Assembly: GCA_003184365.1 (NCBI GenBank)
Contig: NKYR01000068.1
Span: 1 to 64,000, forward strand
Length of the DNA stretch: 64,000 nucleotides
Origin: Evernia prunastri
Lineage: Eukaryota; Ascomycota; Lecanoromycetes; Lecanorales; Parmeliaceae
Reading direction: 5' to 3'
Position numbers and translations under genes: made by a program. The notes beneath the pieces were generated by a model. The model made no database searches. It was given only the letters and a program-made list of their open reading frames with translations, and was not told where the DNA came from. Shown piece by piece: positions 22,398 to 33,607 of the stretch; position 1 is the first letter of the stretch; every line of letters starts with the position of its first letter.

Positions 22398-22616
22398 GGG
22401 GCCCAGGACGTAGTCAATGACTATCACAACAAATATCCGGAGAACCCAGGGCCGCACAACGCTGTTGCCAAGTCAAAGCGGCCCCGCCGTCTCCGAAATC
22501 TCCGGGGTCTCGCCACTATTTTTATCCTTTCTGCTCGCAGACGACTCGCAGGCCAATCTACAGCGCTGGGGCATCGCTTGCCTGAGGGGGGGGGTAGTGT
22601 TACGGACGTACCCTAG
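22398..22616 (+). CDS. Chromovirus integrase C-terminal tail, plus-strand copy (fragment)
   Basis: Second copy of the chromodomain tail (GAQDVVNDYHNKYPENPGP, then the basic tail), reading across the polypurine tract (22584-22594) into LTR 4. About 110 bp less of the coding region is present than in the minus-strand copy. Confidence 0.65.
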   Translation, partial: GAQDVVNDYHNKYPENPGPHNAVAKSKRPRRLRNLRGLATIFILSARRRLAGQSTALGHRLPEGGGSVTDVP

Positions 22617-22820
22617 GTGTCAGGCACATAGGGAGTGTTTATGGCTATGTGTCTAGCACATAGAGTGTTTATTGGTTATTGACACATTCCCATTGACACA
22701 TAGGCTAGCGGGGATTCTTCCTAGTATTTAAGCGCTCTTCTTCTGTACATATTTCCTCCTTATCTAGTTGTCTTATTCAATTTACCCCCATTAGACTTGA
22801 CTCTGGGCACGGTTCTGACA
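22598..22820 (+). repeat. Chromovirus LTR 4 (3' LTR of the plus-strand copy)
   Basis: 223 bp, TGTTACGG to GGTTCTGACA, reverse complement of LTR 1. Flanking bases show no 5-bp target duplication with LTR 3. Confidence 0.85.
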
Positions 22821-24441
22821 AGTTCGATTAAAATTCAAGTTATCAGTCCAGAAATCATTTAAATTCTTAGGTCTCTCGCTCTTCCGTTGACCTTTAACAT
22901 AATATATTTAATCTAATATATAGTTCTAATTCGCTAAGACTCGAATCTTGAAGCCTTTTGATGTTAATTTGCTGAAAATATTCACAATTTGCTTAGTACG
23001 ATTCATAAATCGCTATATTGTCTTATCCACAGCTAGATGTATATTCGTTTTTTAGTAATTTTTGAAGATCTGTCGAAGCGTATCACTTAGAAATTTCAAC
23101 TTGTCAAATGTATTCTCTTTTTGATCTGAAGATAGAGACTTTAAAATGTGAAAAAATCTGTCTATTTACTATTATCTTTTTAGACTAATGTGCTTTAAAA
23201 TCTACCCATAAATCGTTTCTTTCAGAGAATCCTTATTTTAAAAATCTGAAACACTTGACTTCACATAAAAACTTATTTAAATAAACACTTCTAAATAGAC
23301 TCGAAATTTCTTAACTGTGATAAAAAATCAAATATAAGTATTAGATATATCTGAAGAGAGATATAAAAAAGTATACTCATTTATATACTATATTAGTACT
23401 TTTAGAGTCTCTTCGTCAAAGAATAGTTCGAAAATAACATAAGAATTATCGAAAGTAATAATATTTGATAGTTGATTCTCATCGTCACTGAAAGACTAAA
23501 TAATTTTGATCGAAGTAAACTTGAGCAATTTTCATAGTTTTAATAAAGACTCTTTTAATACTTTCTTAGCTTTCGGATCCTTACGCACGTGATTAAGATT
23601 ATTTGATATCTTATTACGAGGCATAATAGCCTTCTTTTGATCAATTGACTTTCGTCTGAAGTCTGAAAGACGCGTTGTTTTTTCATGGTTCGCGTGGTGG
23701 AGAATAGGGCTGAACCCTTGAATATTGAACCCTGCCAGACGATGGAATAGTACACGGTCGGATACTTTTCACATTGTTAGCTTATCACCGGTTTCGACTC
23801 TTTGCCTAGCCTACGGCCATGACGAGATCTACCTATATTATCGTAGAAGTCTTGAATTGGTTGAAAGACATTGAATACTACGTAAAAAATACATAGCAAG
23901 GCAATGTTCAAATTCTTGGTTGGGCTGATTGTATGCGAGTTCCCTGTACACTTAATTCACAAAGATCTCAATATGATTGTTTGTTTTATGCATTGCCGAC
24001 TTGGGGAAGGCAACGATCACTGTCTGGTCTTATTAGATTCATGTCAAGGTATTTGCAGGCCACTAGCCGCATGCTCATATTAGGAGATTTCTGTTAGAAT
24101 CAGCCAATCGATGGTCTGCATTCTGATTACTCATCACTAGCGGTTCTTCGACATGGGCTTCATTTTTACATAGTACAGTCATTACATAGCATGCAATACA
24201 TACATATATCCTTAGAGACCACTTAGATCATTAGTTTCAACAGTCTCAGGTATGAACAATAGGCCACAGGCTTAATCGGTAATGCTCTAAGGCACGTGTA
24301 CTCTCAGGAGATAAGAATATAAGAGGTGAAGACCATGACGAAAGATGTGGTCACCAGGCCACTGATACAGTGCAGGGGACAGCTTAACCAACATTCCGAT
24401 GGAGGTAATTTCTTGAACTAACTTCGCGATACTCTCTCAGC
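22821..24441. other. Transition from AT-rich to ordinary DNA, no gene called
   Basis: AT-rich to about 23.7 kb with short meaningless ORFs, then rising GC. I see no conserved motif. Confidence 0.5.
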
Positions 24442-24993
24442 CTAAACAAGATCGACACTCCATCGATCATCAAAAGGTGACACCAAGCGACTAAAACCCT
24501 TTTTCCTATCTTCGCCCCATCCACGAGAGGACCGCACTGCCTGAACAGGGCCCGCGTCTTCATCATTCCACCAATCGTGACGCAGATCCTCCGCCCGACC
24601 AGGAGCATCCCTTCCCTGCTCCCTCTGAAACTCTCTCAGCTCGATGCTCTTTCTAGCTAAGAAGTCAGCCTTTGCTTTCAATATTCCGGTACGCTCGAAA
24701 ATTATTGCACGATGAACGCGCGTATCTTTTTCTTTGCTTAAAGCACGGTTCAATCTCTGAATCTTTTCGTTGAACTCGCTGGTAGTGAGATCGCGTTCGT
24801 GTATCATGCTCTTCTCGATACGGACTGCACATGCTAGGCAGATTGAGGGAGAGTGAAGGACTGTCTGGTGGCAGATTGTAAGTACGCCGAGACATTTGCT
24901 TTGATCGGAAGAGTAGTCGGAGCAGAGTTCGGTTGGGTGGAACTCTTTCTCGTGGCCGCAGTCTCCGAAATGCTGAATGTTTCCGCGACACAT
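24442..24993 (-). CDS. Hypothetical protein with Cys/His-rich N-terminus
   Basis: Single exon, 183 codons, ATG TGT at 24993. The first 60 residues carry regularly spaced Cys/His (MCRGNIQHFGDCGHEKEF, ELC, KCLG, ICHQ, ICLACA), resembling the numerous Pezizomycotina proteins that begin MC-x(n)-CGH and probably bind zinc. A charged, probably helical region follows (EFNEKIQRLNRALSKEKD), then an Arg/Asp/Trp-rich tail (LRHDWWNDEDAG). No signal peptide or membrane segment. First non-repeat gene after the AT-rich block. Function unknown. Confidence 0.6.
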   Translation of the reverse strand: MCRGNIQHFGDCGHEKEFHPTELCSDYSSDQSKCLGVLTICHQTVLHSPSICLACAVRIEKSMIHERDLTTSEFNEKIQRLNRALSKEKDTRVHRAIIFERTGILKAKADFLARKSIELREFQREQGRDAPGRAEDLRHDWWNDEDAGPVQAVRSSRGWGEDRKKGFSRLVSPFDDRWSVDLV

Positions 24994-25886
24994 GTTTTTG
25001 TTATTGCTATTGCTTTGGCTGTTGTTGTGTTTGTGGTTGTGATTCTGTTCTATTCTGCTTTAATTCAGAGCTCTGGACTGGGAGGTAAATACTGAATGCT
25101 CGCAGTTCTACTAAGAGGGAAGACAATTTATTTTCCTATGCACAAAGTTATCATCCTTCGTTTGGCCACTGTTCTTTTGTTGCACTGCGCTTGACAAAGA
25201 ACACTGCTTGAATCCTTTCCATCATTGATGCTTTCTTTGTGTATCTCTCCAATTCTTCTATTGGAAGTTCTTGCCTGCAGTCTGTTGAACAGGTGATCCA
25301 CTCGCAGTATTGTCTCCGGGTTGTGCAAAACTTACTAGACTCTTCTTGAATAAACCCGTCCAAGATCGCTATAGTAGCCTTCCCTCCGCTTGTCACCGCG
25401 TGGGTCTGCATCGTCGTTGTCTTTGCTTATCTCAGTCAAAGATGGCGATAGTATCAACAACTGTAGATGCAAAATACAAACAATACAAGTTGAAGCGAGG
25501 CTGAGACACGTACCGAAAAAGCAGATGCGACATTGTTGAAAGTAGAGAAAGCCACGATAGGAACGAAGGCTGTTGCAACAGATGGGCGCTAACGATGACA
25601 AAGCATTATAGAGCACGATACTGCGGCGATAATGGTATTGAAAGTCAACAAAGCGGAAACTTGTCGCGCACAAAGAGCTCAAGAACACAATGCAAAGTGC
25701 TAAAAAGGCTTTCTTCGTGGACTTGATATTTAACTTGAGCGCCCTCTGTTCCCTTCACCTCTCCATTCGTTTCGAATCACACTTCACACAACATCACTCT
25801 CGGTCTTCGCAGTCGTAACACTCTCAAACCAATCAGAACGCCGCATTAACCAAGCAAACCTCCACTACAGAGCTACAGTCTTCGAA
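24994..25886. other. Intergenic, with a possible short minus-strand coding segment at 25151-25411
   Basis: The minus strand at 25151-25411 reads IAILDGFIQEESSKFC, CEWITCSTDC and IEELERYTKKASMMERIQAV, which looks protein-like (Cys cluster then helix). It could be a 3' exon, since GTACGT and GATGCAG splice-like sites lie upstream near 25420-25512, but no upstream exon gave a consistent frame. Confidence 0.3.
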
Positions 25887-26987
25887 ATGGCCGACGCGTT
25901 CCTCCACGAGCTTCTCCAAATGCAAAACAGTATACAACTTCCCGACGATCGCTGCCTCATCTGCTTGGAAGGGTACGGCACTCTTTCTCGTGAGAGCGGT
26001 ACCATCGAGGTGGCGATACAGCTTCCGTGCAGCCATACCGTTGGCTCTGCCTGCATTGCAACGTGGCTGAAAACCAACAACACTTGCCCAGTCTGCCGGC
26101 ACGAGTTCTTCCCAGCGCAGCCACGACCATACCTCGAACACGGTATCATGGACGATGACGAAGAGCGTGATGATTTCGACGATGATGAAGAGCATGAAGA
26201 GCATGAAGAGTCTGACGATGACGAGGATCGAGAGGCTATCCGAGAGCTTAACGGGGACTACTGTGCGCAGCTCGGACTTGACCTGGGAATTGCCATGGTC
26301 TCGGACGTCATTTTTCACAACCTGTCGAGATCACTGCATTTGTCGGAAGGCCACAACAATCATTGCCTCGTATCCGTCAGTATCTACATCGCCTCCCATC
26401 TCATCCACGCACCAAGGTCTCCGAGAGAGATAGCGGCTGTGACGGACGTGCAAGCTGACCACATTCGCTTCACCTTCGATAACATCTTCCCTCACCGGTG
26501 GGATCTCGTGAATGCTAGCTTCATCCAGATGATGCAAGACGCCTTTGGCCGAACCGGGCCCCTCGATTGGCCTGCTACTGGCTATGAGGTCACCGACGAG
26601 CAGATAGAGAGCAGATTTGCTGCGGAAGCGCTCAAGGTGCCCTGCTTCCGGGGCTGCAACGAGCTCGGACTCGACGTCATCGTCGCCGAGTTCAGCACTC
26701 GGGTGGCGGTCAAGCTGGACGCGGGAGACTACATGTCTGTCTTCTCGTCGAAGGTGGTGGCAGCGGTCAGCATCTTGGTCGCTTGCCACATGGCCGGTTC
26801 CCCCGTTCCCCTCAAACGGATTGCTGAAGCGGTGGATGCGACTGAGGTGGCGGTGCGCTCGGCGTACGATGTTGCCTCCTTCCATCGTCGTCAGTTCCTC
26901 GAGCAGTTGTGGATCGAAGATGATGGTATAGGGAGTCTGGACAGAGCTTTGGAACGTCTGCCTTCTCCTTCTTCAGCATTCTCATAG
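25887..26987 (+). CDS. RING-finger protein with two TFIIB/cyclin-like repeats
   Basis: Single exon, 366 codons from an ATG in good context. Residues 23-70 form a RING: C23-x2-C26, C48-x-H50, C56, C67-x2-C70 (CPVC), with Gly at the fifth ligand position (CSHTVGSAC), a variant known in other RINGs. An acidic stretch follows (about 88-113, DDDEERDDFDDDEEHEEHEE). Two related helical repeats come next: SVSIYIASHLIHAPRSPREI near 163-190 and AAVSILVACHMAGSPVPLKR near 290-315. Both resemble the TFIIB/cyclin-box pattern IAAACIYIASR...P.T..EI. Likely a nuclear E3 ubiquitin ligase, but the substrate is unknown. The RING call is firm; the cyclin-fold call is by pattern. Confidence 0.82.
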   Translation: MADAFLHELLQMQNSIQLPDDRCLICLEGYGTLSRESGTIEVAIQLPCSHTVGSACIATWLKTNNTCPVCRHEFFPAQPRPYLEHGIMDDDEERDDFDDDEEHEEHEESDDDEDREAIRELNGDYCAQLGLDLGIAMVSDVIFHNLSRSLHLSEGHNNHCLVSVSIYIASHLIHAPRSPREIAAVTDVQADHIRFTFDNIFPHRWDLVNASFIQMMQDAFGRTGPLDWPATGYEVTDEQIESRFAAEALKVPCFRGCNELGLDVIVAEFSTRVAVKLDAGDYMSVFSSKVVAAVSILVACHMAGSPVPLKRIAEAVDATEVAVRSAYDVASFHRRQFLEQLWIEDDGIGSLDRALERLPSPSSAFS

Positions 26988-28824
26988 TTGATCTAGTTGA
27001 CCCGATTGATCATAGGAGTTCTTTTTTCATTTCCACTTAATATAATCGAAATTGCAATTTCCAGTACAACTGACCTCAGTCTCGCTCAATTTTGCGCCAG
27101 TAGTTCAGTTTCATTTCAATGCACCGTAGTTAATTTCACTGCTGTATAGAGCTCTTCCTTCGAACAACAAGTCAAACTTCGGTAAACAGGAATTTTAGTT
27201 TCTGACACAGCGCACCACCTCAGCGTGATATAACCGCACAGACGTGCCTGTTCGACAACGAAAAGAACTCTCGATCTGAACAAGTCTTAGCGTGCTGGTA
27301 GACTTGTCAGCATCAATGGCTGTTACGAAACGTATATCCACCGCTTTAGTGAAACCCATTGATCTGAGCTATACCAATCTGAAGATTCTCTCCTCTGTAA
27401 CAGTAAAGACCAGTGCTGATCACACACGTACATCATATTTGAAGTTGTAATCCTATCAAATTCCTTCGCATGTCTTATCTGCAACTACAATGGTGGTGTA
27501 TGACAGCCACTAATCTCATATCGCACGTCACTTCTATCAAGACGGCGTTTCGTCCTGATATATTGCTTCAGGTGATTTACAAGAACACATAGACGTGGCG
27601 CTATATGGTGTGTGCTCTGAAGAATGCTAAATTTAGCTTTGTCGTTAATGCCTAGGCTTGAACCTCGACAAAATTTTTGACTTCGATAATCATAGTCGTA
27701 AAACCCTACAGGCTGCCGTCAGGAGCGGTAGACTCTTCGTTTCAGACGGAGATGAGGTATCGATCTAGACCAAATATCTAGGCTTGGTTACTAAGTACCT
27801 TCTAGAAGGGGTAGGATAGGGGCTAGGGCGGCTGAGCCCGAACCGTGCTTTCAAAACGACTGTGCCACATATAAGATTCGAGGACCGTAAATTCTTGCAT
27901 CATGCCGCTATCAGTGCGAATCACAGGATAGAAAAATCACATTTCAGAATTCATGTCTGCCAGCCTTTTCCATGCAACGGAGAAGGGTGCGACCCGTTCG
28001 CAGTGCCGTGCGCAAACGGAATAAATCCAAATCGAGAGCCATGCGTAATATCGAGGCGGGACTTCCACGAGATAGTGCGTCGCAGACTTCATCCCGGAAT
28101 CCCTCATTGTTGCCTGGGACGGCAGAGTATGTTGTACAGATCTCGGCATTCTCACCTCCACGAGAATGTTTTGGTTGTATGTTAGTCTGCTTCGCGTCTT
28201 GAAGCAGAATAAATATGAACATCGCGGGATGATCATCGTCTCATGTGGGACTTAAAATCTTGAGATGGATGCACACATCATCAATGCATCTGATCAACTC
28301 TCGAATCTGCTACTTGCACGTACGGGAGAAGCGACCATGACTGGCCCCTACGGCATCGTCATGCGCGTCTGATGGGAACGCCTCTCAAGAAGATTTTCCG
28401 TCTTTGCCACTCTTCGCTTTCTCCGTCAATGCATTGTTACTGGTTTGGGGGACACGGCTCGCATTGTGTCTTTGATTCAGATCCGTGTCATGCTGAGACT
28501 GCTTTTGCAAATCATACTCTGCCATTTCAATGCATCCACTTCATTCCTTTCCATCACAGCTTATGGTTATGTTTCAGGGAAGACGAAGCGGTTGCGTACG
28601 GTGGATCCTGCAGTCCATTGTGTCTAGAAGCTCGTCTATAAGAACGTCAAAATCCCCTGGTCATGGAGGGACAATCAAAACCAATACAAAGCATCTTGAA
28701 TCACTTCCGAACGCTTTGATACATCAGATCTCTGGAAGCCGTACATTCAGCAACATCATTGCTTATTTTCTCCCAACCAACAAAACCTCCATTCAACGTC
28801 CCCACCCCAAAAAAAACCATCAAA
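26988..28824. other. Long intergenic region, no gene called
   Basis: Several short overlapping ORFs on both strands (27862-28640), none with protein-like composition. No repeats or RNA recognised. Holds the promoter of the secreted peptide at 28825; pyrimidine-rich CA/CT leader just before its ATG. Confidence 0.5.
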
Positions 28825-29205
28825 ATGAAAACCACCATCATTCCCACCCTCGCCCTCATCCTCCTCCCCACCTTCCTCACCGCCCTCCCCAGCATCAACC
28901 TTTCCCCCCGCGACACCCCCTCCTGCTGCACCGAAGCGATCAACGCCCAAAACATCGGCGACACCACCGCCTACAACAACGCCATCACCGCCTGTGCCGC
29001 GCGCGGTTGCACTTCTGGTGGTAGCGCAGCCCCGGCCGGATCGGCAGCCCCCGTAGCGCCCACGGTGAGCTACGCAGCGGGATCCGGCGATTCCAACAAA
29101 TGGCAGGAGAAGTGGGTTTCTGGCTGTTCGGACTGTGAGGGCGTGGAGGCGCCGTACAGCTGCTATTGCAGTCCTTGCAAATACTTGCCGAACGGGTGTG
29201 TGTGA
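28825..29205 (+). CDS. Small secreted Cys-rich protein (effector-like)
   Basis: 126 codons from ATG at 28825 (context catcaaaATGaaa); the frame is open further upstream but that extension is Pro/Thr-rich leader. Residues 1-20 (MKTTIIPTLALILLPTFLTA) form a signal peptide. The mature part has ten cysteines: a CC pair, C-x(4)-C (CAARGC), C-x2-C (CSDC), and a C-terminal CYC..C....C cluster (YSCYCSPCKYLPNGCV). A Gly/Ala/Ser/Pro linker lies in the middle. It is small, secreted and has even cysteines, in a repeat-rich neighbourhood: the profile of an apoplastic effector or hydrophobic surface protein, though no family is recognised. Codon use is strongly C-ending, as in an expressed gene. Confidence 0.75.
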   Translation: MKTTIIPTLALILLPTFLTALPSINLSPRDTPSCCTEAINAQNIGDTTAYNNAITACAARGCTSGGSAAPAGSAAPVAPTVSYAAGSGDSNKWQEKWVSGCSDCEGVEAPYSCYCSPCKYLPNGCV

Positions 29206-30940
29206 GGTGTTTTATGGAGGGGATAGATATTGAGGGGTGGTGGCGGAGTGGGGAAGGGGTCTTGATAGAAGAGTTGATTTATGCGAGCAAGAGGGGGATT
29301 GATAGTTCATTGGGGGAGGGTAGGCGGTAGGGATGGAGGAGATAGACTGCAACATTAGGACTGTCATTATCATCGGGTTATAACAATCAGATAGACTGTA
29401 ACATTAGCACTGTCATTATCGTCGTGTCATAACAATCAATCCTTGTTGATCCGAGAATTTCCCTTCAACCTTTCAAACCCTACTCCCAGGCAGGACTTAA
29501 CGTTCCTATTACTTCCCTAATAATTACCAGCTCTCGATCTTTAATCTTATGGGACTGGGGACTGCTTGTCAGACGTCGAATTATCTTTCCAGTACATGTA
29601 AATTCGGCCTATTGTGGCTGTGGTTAGAAGACCTGGCCGTACGGAAATCTCCCGAGCAGCCGCTGCGTGGATCCATGCATTGCGAGCACCAAGCTAGGTG
29701 GCTAAAGTGAGACTAGCGCCGAGTAACAAAAGTTAGAAAACCGGGTAGTAGCCAGAGTGAGCTAGCGCCAAGCGGATTACTGAAGTAAGTTTAGCGCCAG
29801 ATAGTGAGGCCCAAAAGTTGGAAGGTGCTTTCTTGCTATGGCCATATGTAGCATAGTGTGCTTGGCAGAGAGGGGTCATCATCCTGCAGCCACTTCCTCC
29901 ATAGATTCTACATCTTCTTGCTACCCACACAAGCACTGGCTACACTACATATCCAAAACCTCCCTGGAGGCGATCTTGAGCTCCACGAAGTCCGCGAGTT
30001 TCAACGCTCGCGAGATCGAAAACCTCAATCGAGTTAGCCTGGAATCCGGGTGGCAGAAGTGAAGTAATCGAAATCCTGAAAACGACTATGTCAAACTAAC
30101 CTCCATCAAAAAGTTTCGAAATTTCCATTTTTTGTCAAAAAGCGGTTTTTTGAATATAAAATTTCCGCATTATCGAGTGCACACCAGAAGTCGGCCAAAT
30201 CGAGGTCGGAGAACATATGTGAAGGTACCGATGCAATAATCGGAAGAAATCCTTCTAGTTGGATGAGATTCGCTACAAGGCCTTTGGCCGCCCGTTGAGA
30301 TTTGGTGCTTGACAGTAGTGGCCATCGCGGGCAACGCGGAGGTTTTCGGCGAGGTTTTGGCTGAGGTATGCCTGAAGGTTTTGATGCACATGATGGCAAT
30401 ATATGATAGTATGTACTCTGCATGGGCGCTGAAAGTTTGCTGGTCCTAGGGGCAATGATTGCTGAAGGAGCTGCACGATTGCGAAGGATGAAACAATGAG
30501 GGCATTGGGAAGTTTGTCGGGTACATCGATCACCCGGTCGAACTGATGCGTACCTATTGCGGGCTAACACCGGTCGCCCTGCCAACAGCTCGTTGCGCAG
30601 TAAGCCAACAGTCGTAATAGTCGCGTCTGCCGCCCAGGGTAAAGAGCACAATAGGGATCTAATCTGTGATTTTGACCAATTCGCCACAATACCTCTCGTC
30701 GTGGCAAATCAAATCGCCTTAGACATCGTCATCTGTCTATCTTGGTATTCCAATTATTCTTCAGACATTTCCACGAACGCTCAACTTGCTTCCCATCGAC
30801 GCAAGTCGCTGCCGCCTTTCGTCCCCACTAACATTCCTTGGATGCAGTTTCGCGCATTATATGACAAGACAAGCCCTGGAAGACGCATCTTCTCCGTGCT
30901 CCAGACATTCCCATAAGACCCTGGAGTCAAAGCCAAAGCC
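29206..30940. other. Intergenic with repeat-derived sequence at 30090-30690
   Basis: No credible gene. 30120-30160 holds ttttttgtcaaaaagcggtt, a motif seen again near 59210-59240 and, mutated, at 6604-6650 and 16545-16582. The following ~100 bp (30180-30230) resembles 59270-59320. The 30106-30687 minus-strand ORF looks like open sequence in a decayed repeat. Confidence 0.45.
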
Positions 30941-32100
30941 ATGTGGGAATCAACAGGTATAACAACAACCAGTGATCTACCTCTTCACATCGCAAGGCTT
31001 GAAGGACCGGAAGGTCTTCAGGTATGGCAGCGAGAAATGCGCGAATTCCTTACGGCGGAACTTCTCATCAAATACACCAAGATTGAACAAAAGGATCGGC
31101 CTGTCGTTCCCATCATTGCATCTGACACCCCTCCTGATGAGCTGGAGCGACTCAGGGCTCTTATAGCTGCCGCCGAAGATAAGGTTTCTAAGTGGGAGCT
31201 TGGGCATGAGTTGACTGCCAACATTATTCGCAGTCGTCTCGGCAATTATCTTTTCTACGATTTTAAAGACCTGACCAATGCGCATCTTCTATGGAATGCC
31301 GTCATTGCCGGAAACAAGCCGAAAGGTGTCGATACTAGCAATACTTCCTCTGAGCGGCAAGAATCCAGCTACGCTTTCGTCGCTCCGCGTCCCAAAGACC
31401 CTGCCGCATCGGAGTCTATCATCATCATTGACCCCCAAAAGGGCGCCGTCGCTGGACCTCACAGCCAAATGGTGCAACAACTTGTCAAGTACTGCAGATA
31501 TTGCAAGAAGTACTATCATACCGAAACGGAGTGCAATCGGCTCGACAACAATGCATCTCGCCAGAAAAACAATGGCGATAGAGGTCTCAGCAACAATAAT
31601 TATCGCAACGATGACAAATTCAAGGACAAGCTCAAGGATAAGGTCAAAGATAGACATCGCCGAAAGTGTCGCCGCCACAACAGCGCCTCTTCCAGTGATA
31701 CTGAGATCTAGATTGTGCTTTCACCGCTGAAGTCGATACCTCGAGATCTGACCGTTAGGCATTGAACTACGCTTGTTTGCAGCACTTGACTTCAGACAGA
31801 AGCGCCTTCATTGAATATCGCTCCCTCAATTCGCAGTATGACAATATTCGCCCTATCAAGGACATTGAGGGTTCGCGCATCCCCAGTGCTATCGACAATG
31901 GTCGCATCAGCATTGCTACTGATGGCGGGCAAAGAGACCTGATTCTCACGGTCTCACCGATCTTCCCTACGTTCCGGAGCTACGGACGTGCCCAATGTCG
32001 ACATGGGGCTTGTTCAGAACGGCATTTTCTACGTCTTTCGTGTAATCTAGGCACGGGAGCTTGGCGCCAGCGAACTATCCCTGGCATATAAGTAAAGTCT
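30941..32100 (+). pseudogene. Decayed Ty1/copia gag and protease region
   Basis: 30941-31711 is a 256-codon ORF of copia Gag type: LQVWQREMREFLTAELLIKY in the N-terminal half, an internal shortening, and a CX2CX4HX4C knuckle (CRYCKKYYHTETEC), then a Lys/Asp-rich basic tail. From about 31762 another frame reads LTSDRSAFIEYRSLNSQYDN and IRPIKDIEGSRIPSAIDNGR, which matches the copia protease region following the DSGAS active site. The frame then breaks again near 31950. Ordinary GC content shows it decayed by indels rather than RIP. No RT follows. Confidence 0.65.
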
Positions 32101-32852
32101 GAGTCTGTCTAGGATCAAAACAAGGGTGCCTTGTTGGTGTAGAGCATTTCTGCCCCTCAAGCCCCCTGAAGAAGAATGCTAGGCTTTGACACTGACCTTT
32201 CATTTGCTATCGCAAATCTCCTACCACCGAATCCCACCATTGAGGCCATTGAGTTGAGACTAGTCTTAGTTTCTAGGTGATAGTCGTCGAAGCAGCGGTC
32301 GTTCTGAACCAAAGTTTCTGCTGAAACAACAACATTAGAAGAGCGACAATTCCCGTGTCAGAAGGCGATCGACACATCTTCTACGACTGTATTGGTCTCC
32401 ATTTCTCTGTACGCGAGAGGATCATGCTATGGGGAGGCGAATGTAGGAGTTGTTATTGATCGCATCTAGCTTGCCGCGAGCCTAAGCAAGCAGATACGAC
32501 TCAATCGCCGAGACGGCGGTTGCGGCTCTAAAGCCCAAAATATCTGCATGTAGTAGACAGAGTCTTTCATAAGGATTGCAAAAATGCATCGAATCCATAG
32601 TGCGAGGTGATGAAGCAGGAGAAGCACGTTCGCAACCGTGGACATGAATCCATCTCTGGTTTCACAAGTATCGTAACTTTCAACTTCGTCTTATCATTGA
32701 ACATCTCAACGGAAACTTCCTCAGCAATTGCTTAAACCTTTGCGCCAGCTATATCTCGCAGCGCCCCCGCAAGTGCATCGCGCCAACTTGCCTGATCTGC
32801 CGCCTTAAGCGCTCTAAGAAGCAATACCTCGAAGTTTAGGACATCGCACGGC
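32101..32852. other. Probable continuation of the copia relic, unassigned
   Basis: No ORF of note. 32740-32830 reads Arg/Lys/Cys-rich in one frame but is broken. Nothing firm. Confidence 0.35.
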
Positions 32853-32877
32853 TTACTCTATGTTAGATTCCCCGCTC

Positions 32878-33607
32878 TCACTGTTCTCGAGAGGTCGTTT
32901 GCCTCGTCTTTTGCCGCGAGCGACGACCGCGACGACCATTAGAGCGTGGAAAATCCTGTGGCTGGTTACAACTGGGTCGTGCGTCTGGGTGCGCATTCGC
33001 AACGACACGGACGACGTCGTCGAATGTGACGGCTTTGTCTCGTGGTCCTGCGTGTAAGACTGATAAGAAGCTGGCGGAAGAGTCGTCCAGCCCCCTGGAG
33101 GAAGGGTTGGACAAGAAAGGGTTCTGGTAGTGACAGGTCGCTCGCTGTCCGGATCATCGGTTTCGCGAATGGCTTTGCGAGAAGCTTGTTTCGTACTGAT
33201 GAGCTCCTTCAGCGGCAGTAAAGGTGATATCAAGCAGTTGGCGCACGAGACTCGCGTGGTAGACAGAGCCCTTCGGGCCTGTAGTTGGTGGTGATGATGT
33301 CGAGTATCGCTTTCGGGTCTCCACTCACGTCTTTGGTCAGGTGACAGCCTCTGACTCCAAGTCCGTTGCGGACGGCCCAGGGAGCCTGGATTTCAGTGAC
33401 CTCGGAGAAGGGATAGAGTCGTTTGGGTGCCAATCTGTCGCGAAATTTGCCGATGCCATCCCTCATAGTCATTGCTGGGATTGCAGAACGGAAATTGAGA
33501 ACCAAAGGCCACATTTCGTCATTGGTGAAGCTTTCCCAGCGTTCTTTGCTTTCATGGCAGGTAGGTAATAGCGCGGTCCGCTCTGCTTGAGCACTGGATT
33601 CAGCCAT
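32878..33607 (-). pseudogene. Frame-broken Gag-like remnant
   Basis: Minus-strand ORF 33230-33607 (SKERWESFTNDEMWPLVLNF, DPKAILDIITTNYRPEGL) has a protein-like helical composition. Its apparent continuation lies in another frame at 32878-33114 (RDKAVTFDDVVRVVANAHP, then a basic Arg/Gln tail). Order and style recall an LTR-retroelement Gag broken by a frameshift. No LTRs or knuckle found. It could instead be a two-exon hypothetical gene. Confidence 0.35.

Noticed and set aside
28530..29024. His/Pro-rich ORF overlapping the secreted peptide
   Set aside because: Shadow frame of the C-rich codon-biased gene at 28825-29205.
30106..30687. 193-codon minus-strand ORF
   Set aside because: Starts and ends in repeat-like sequence shared with 59.2 kb; composition not protein-like; competing plus-strand ORF overlaps.
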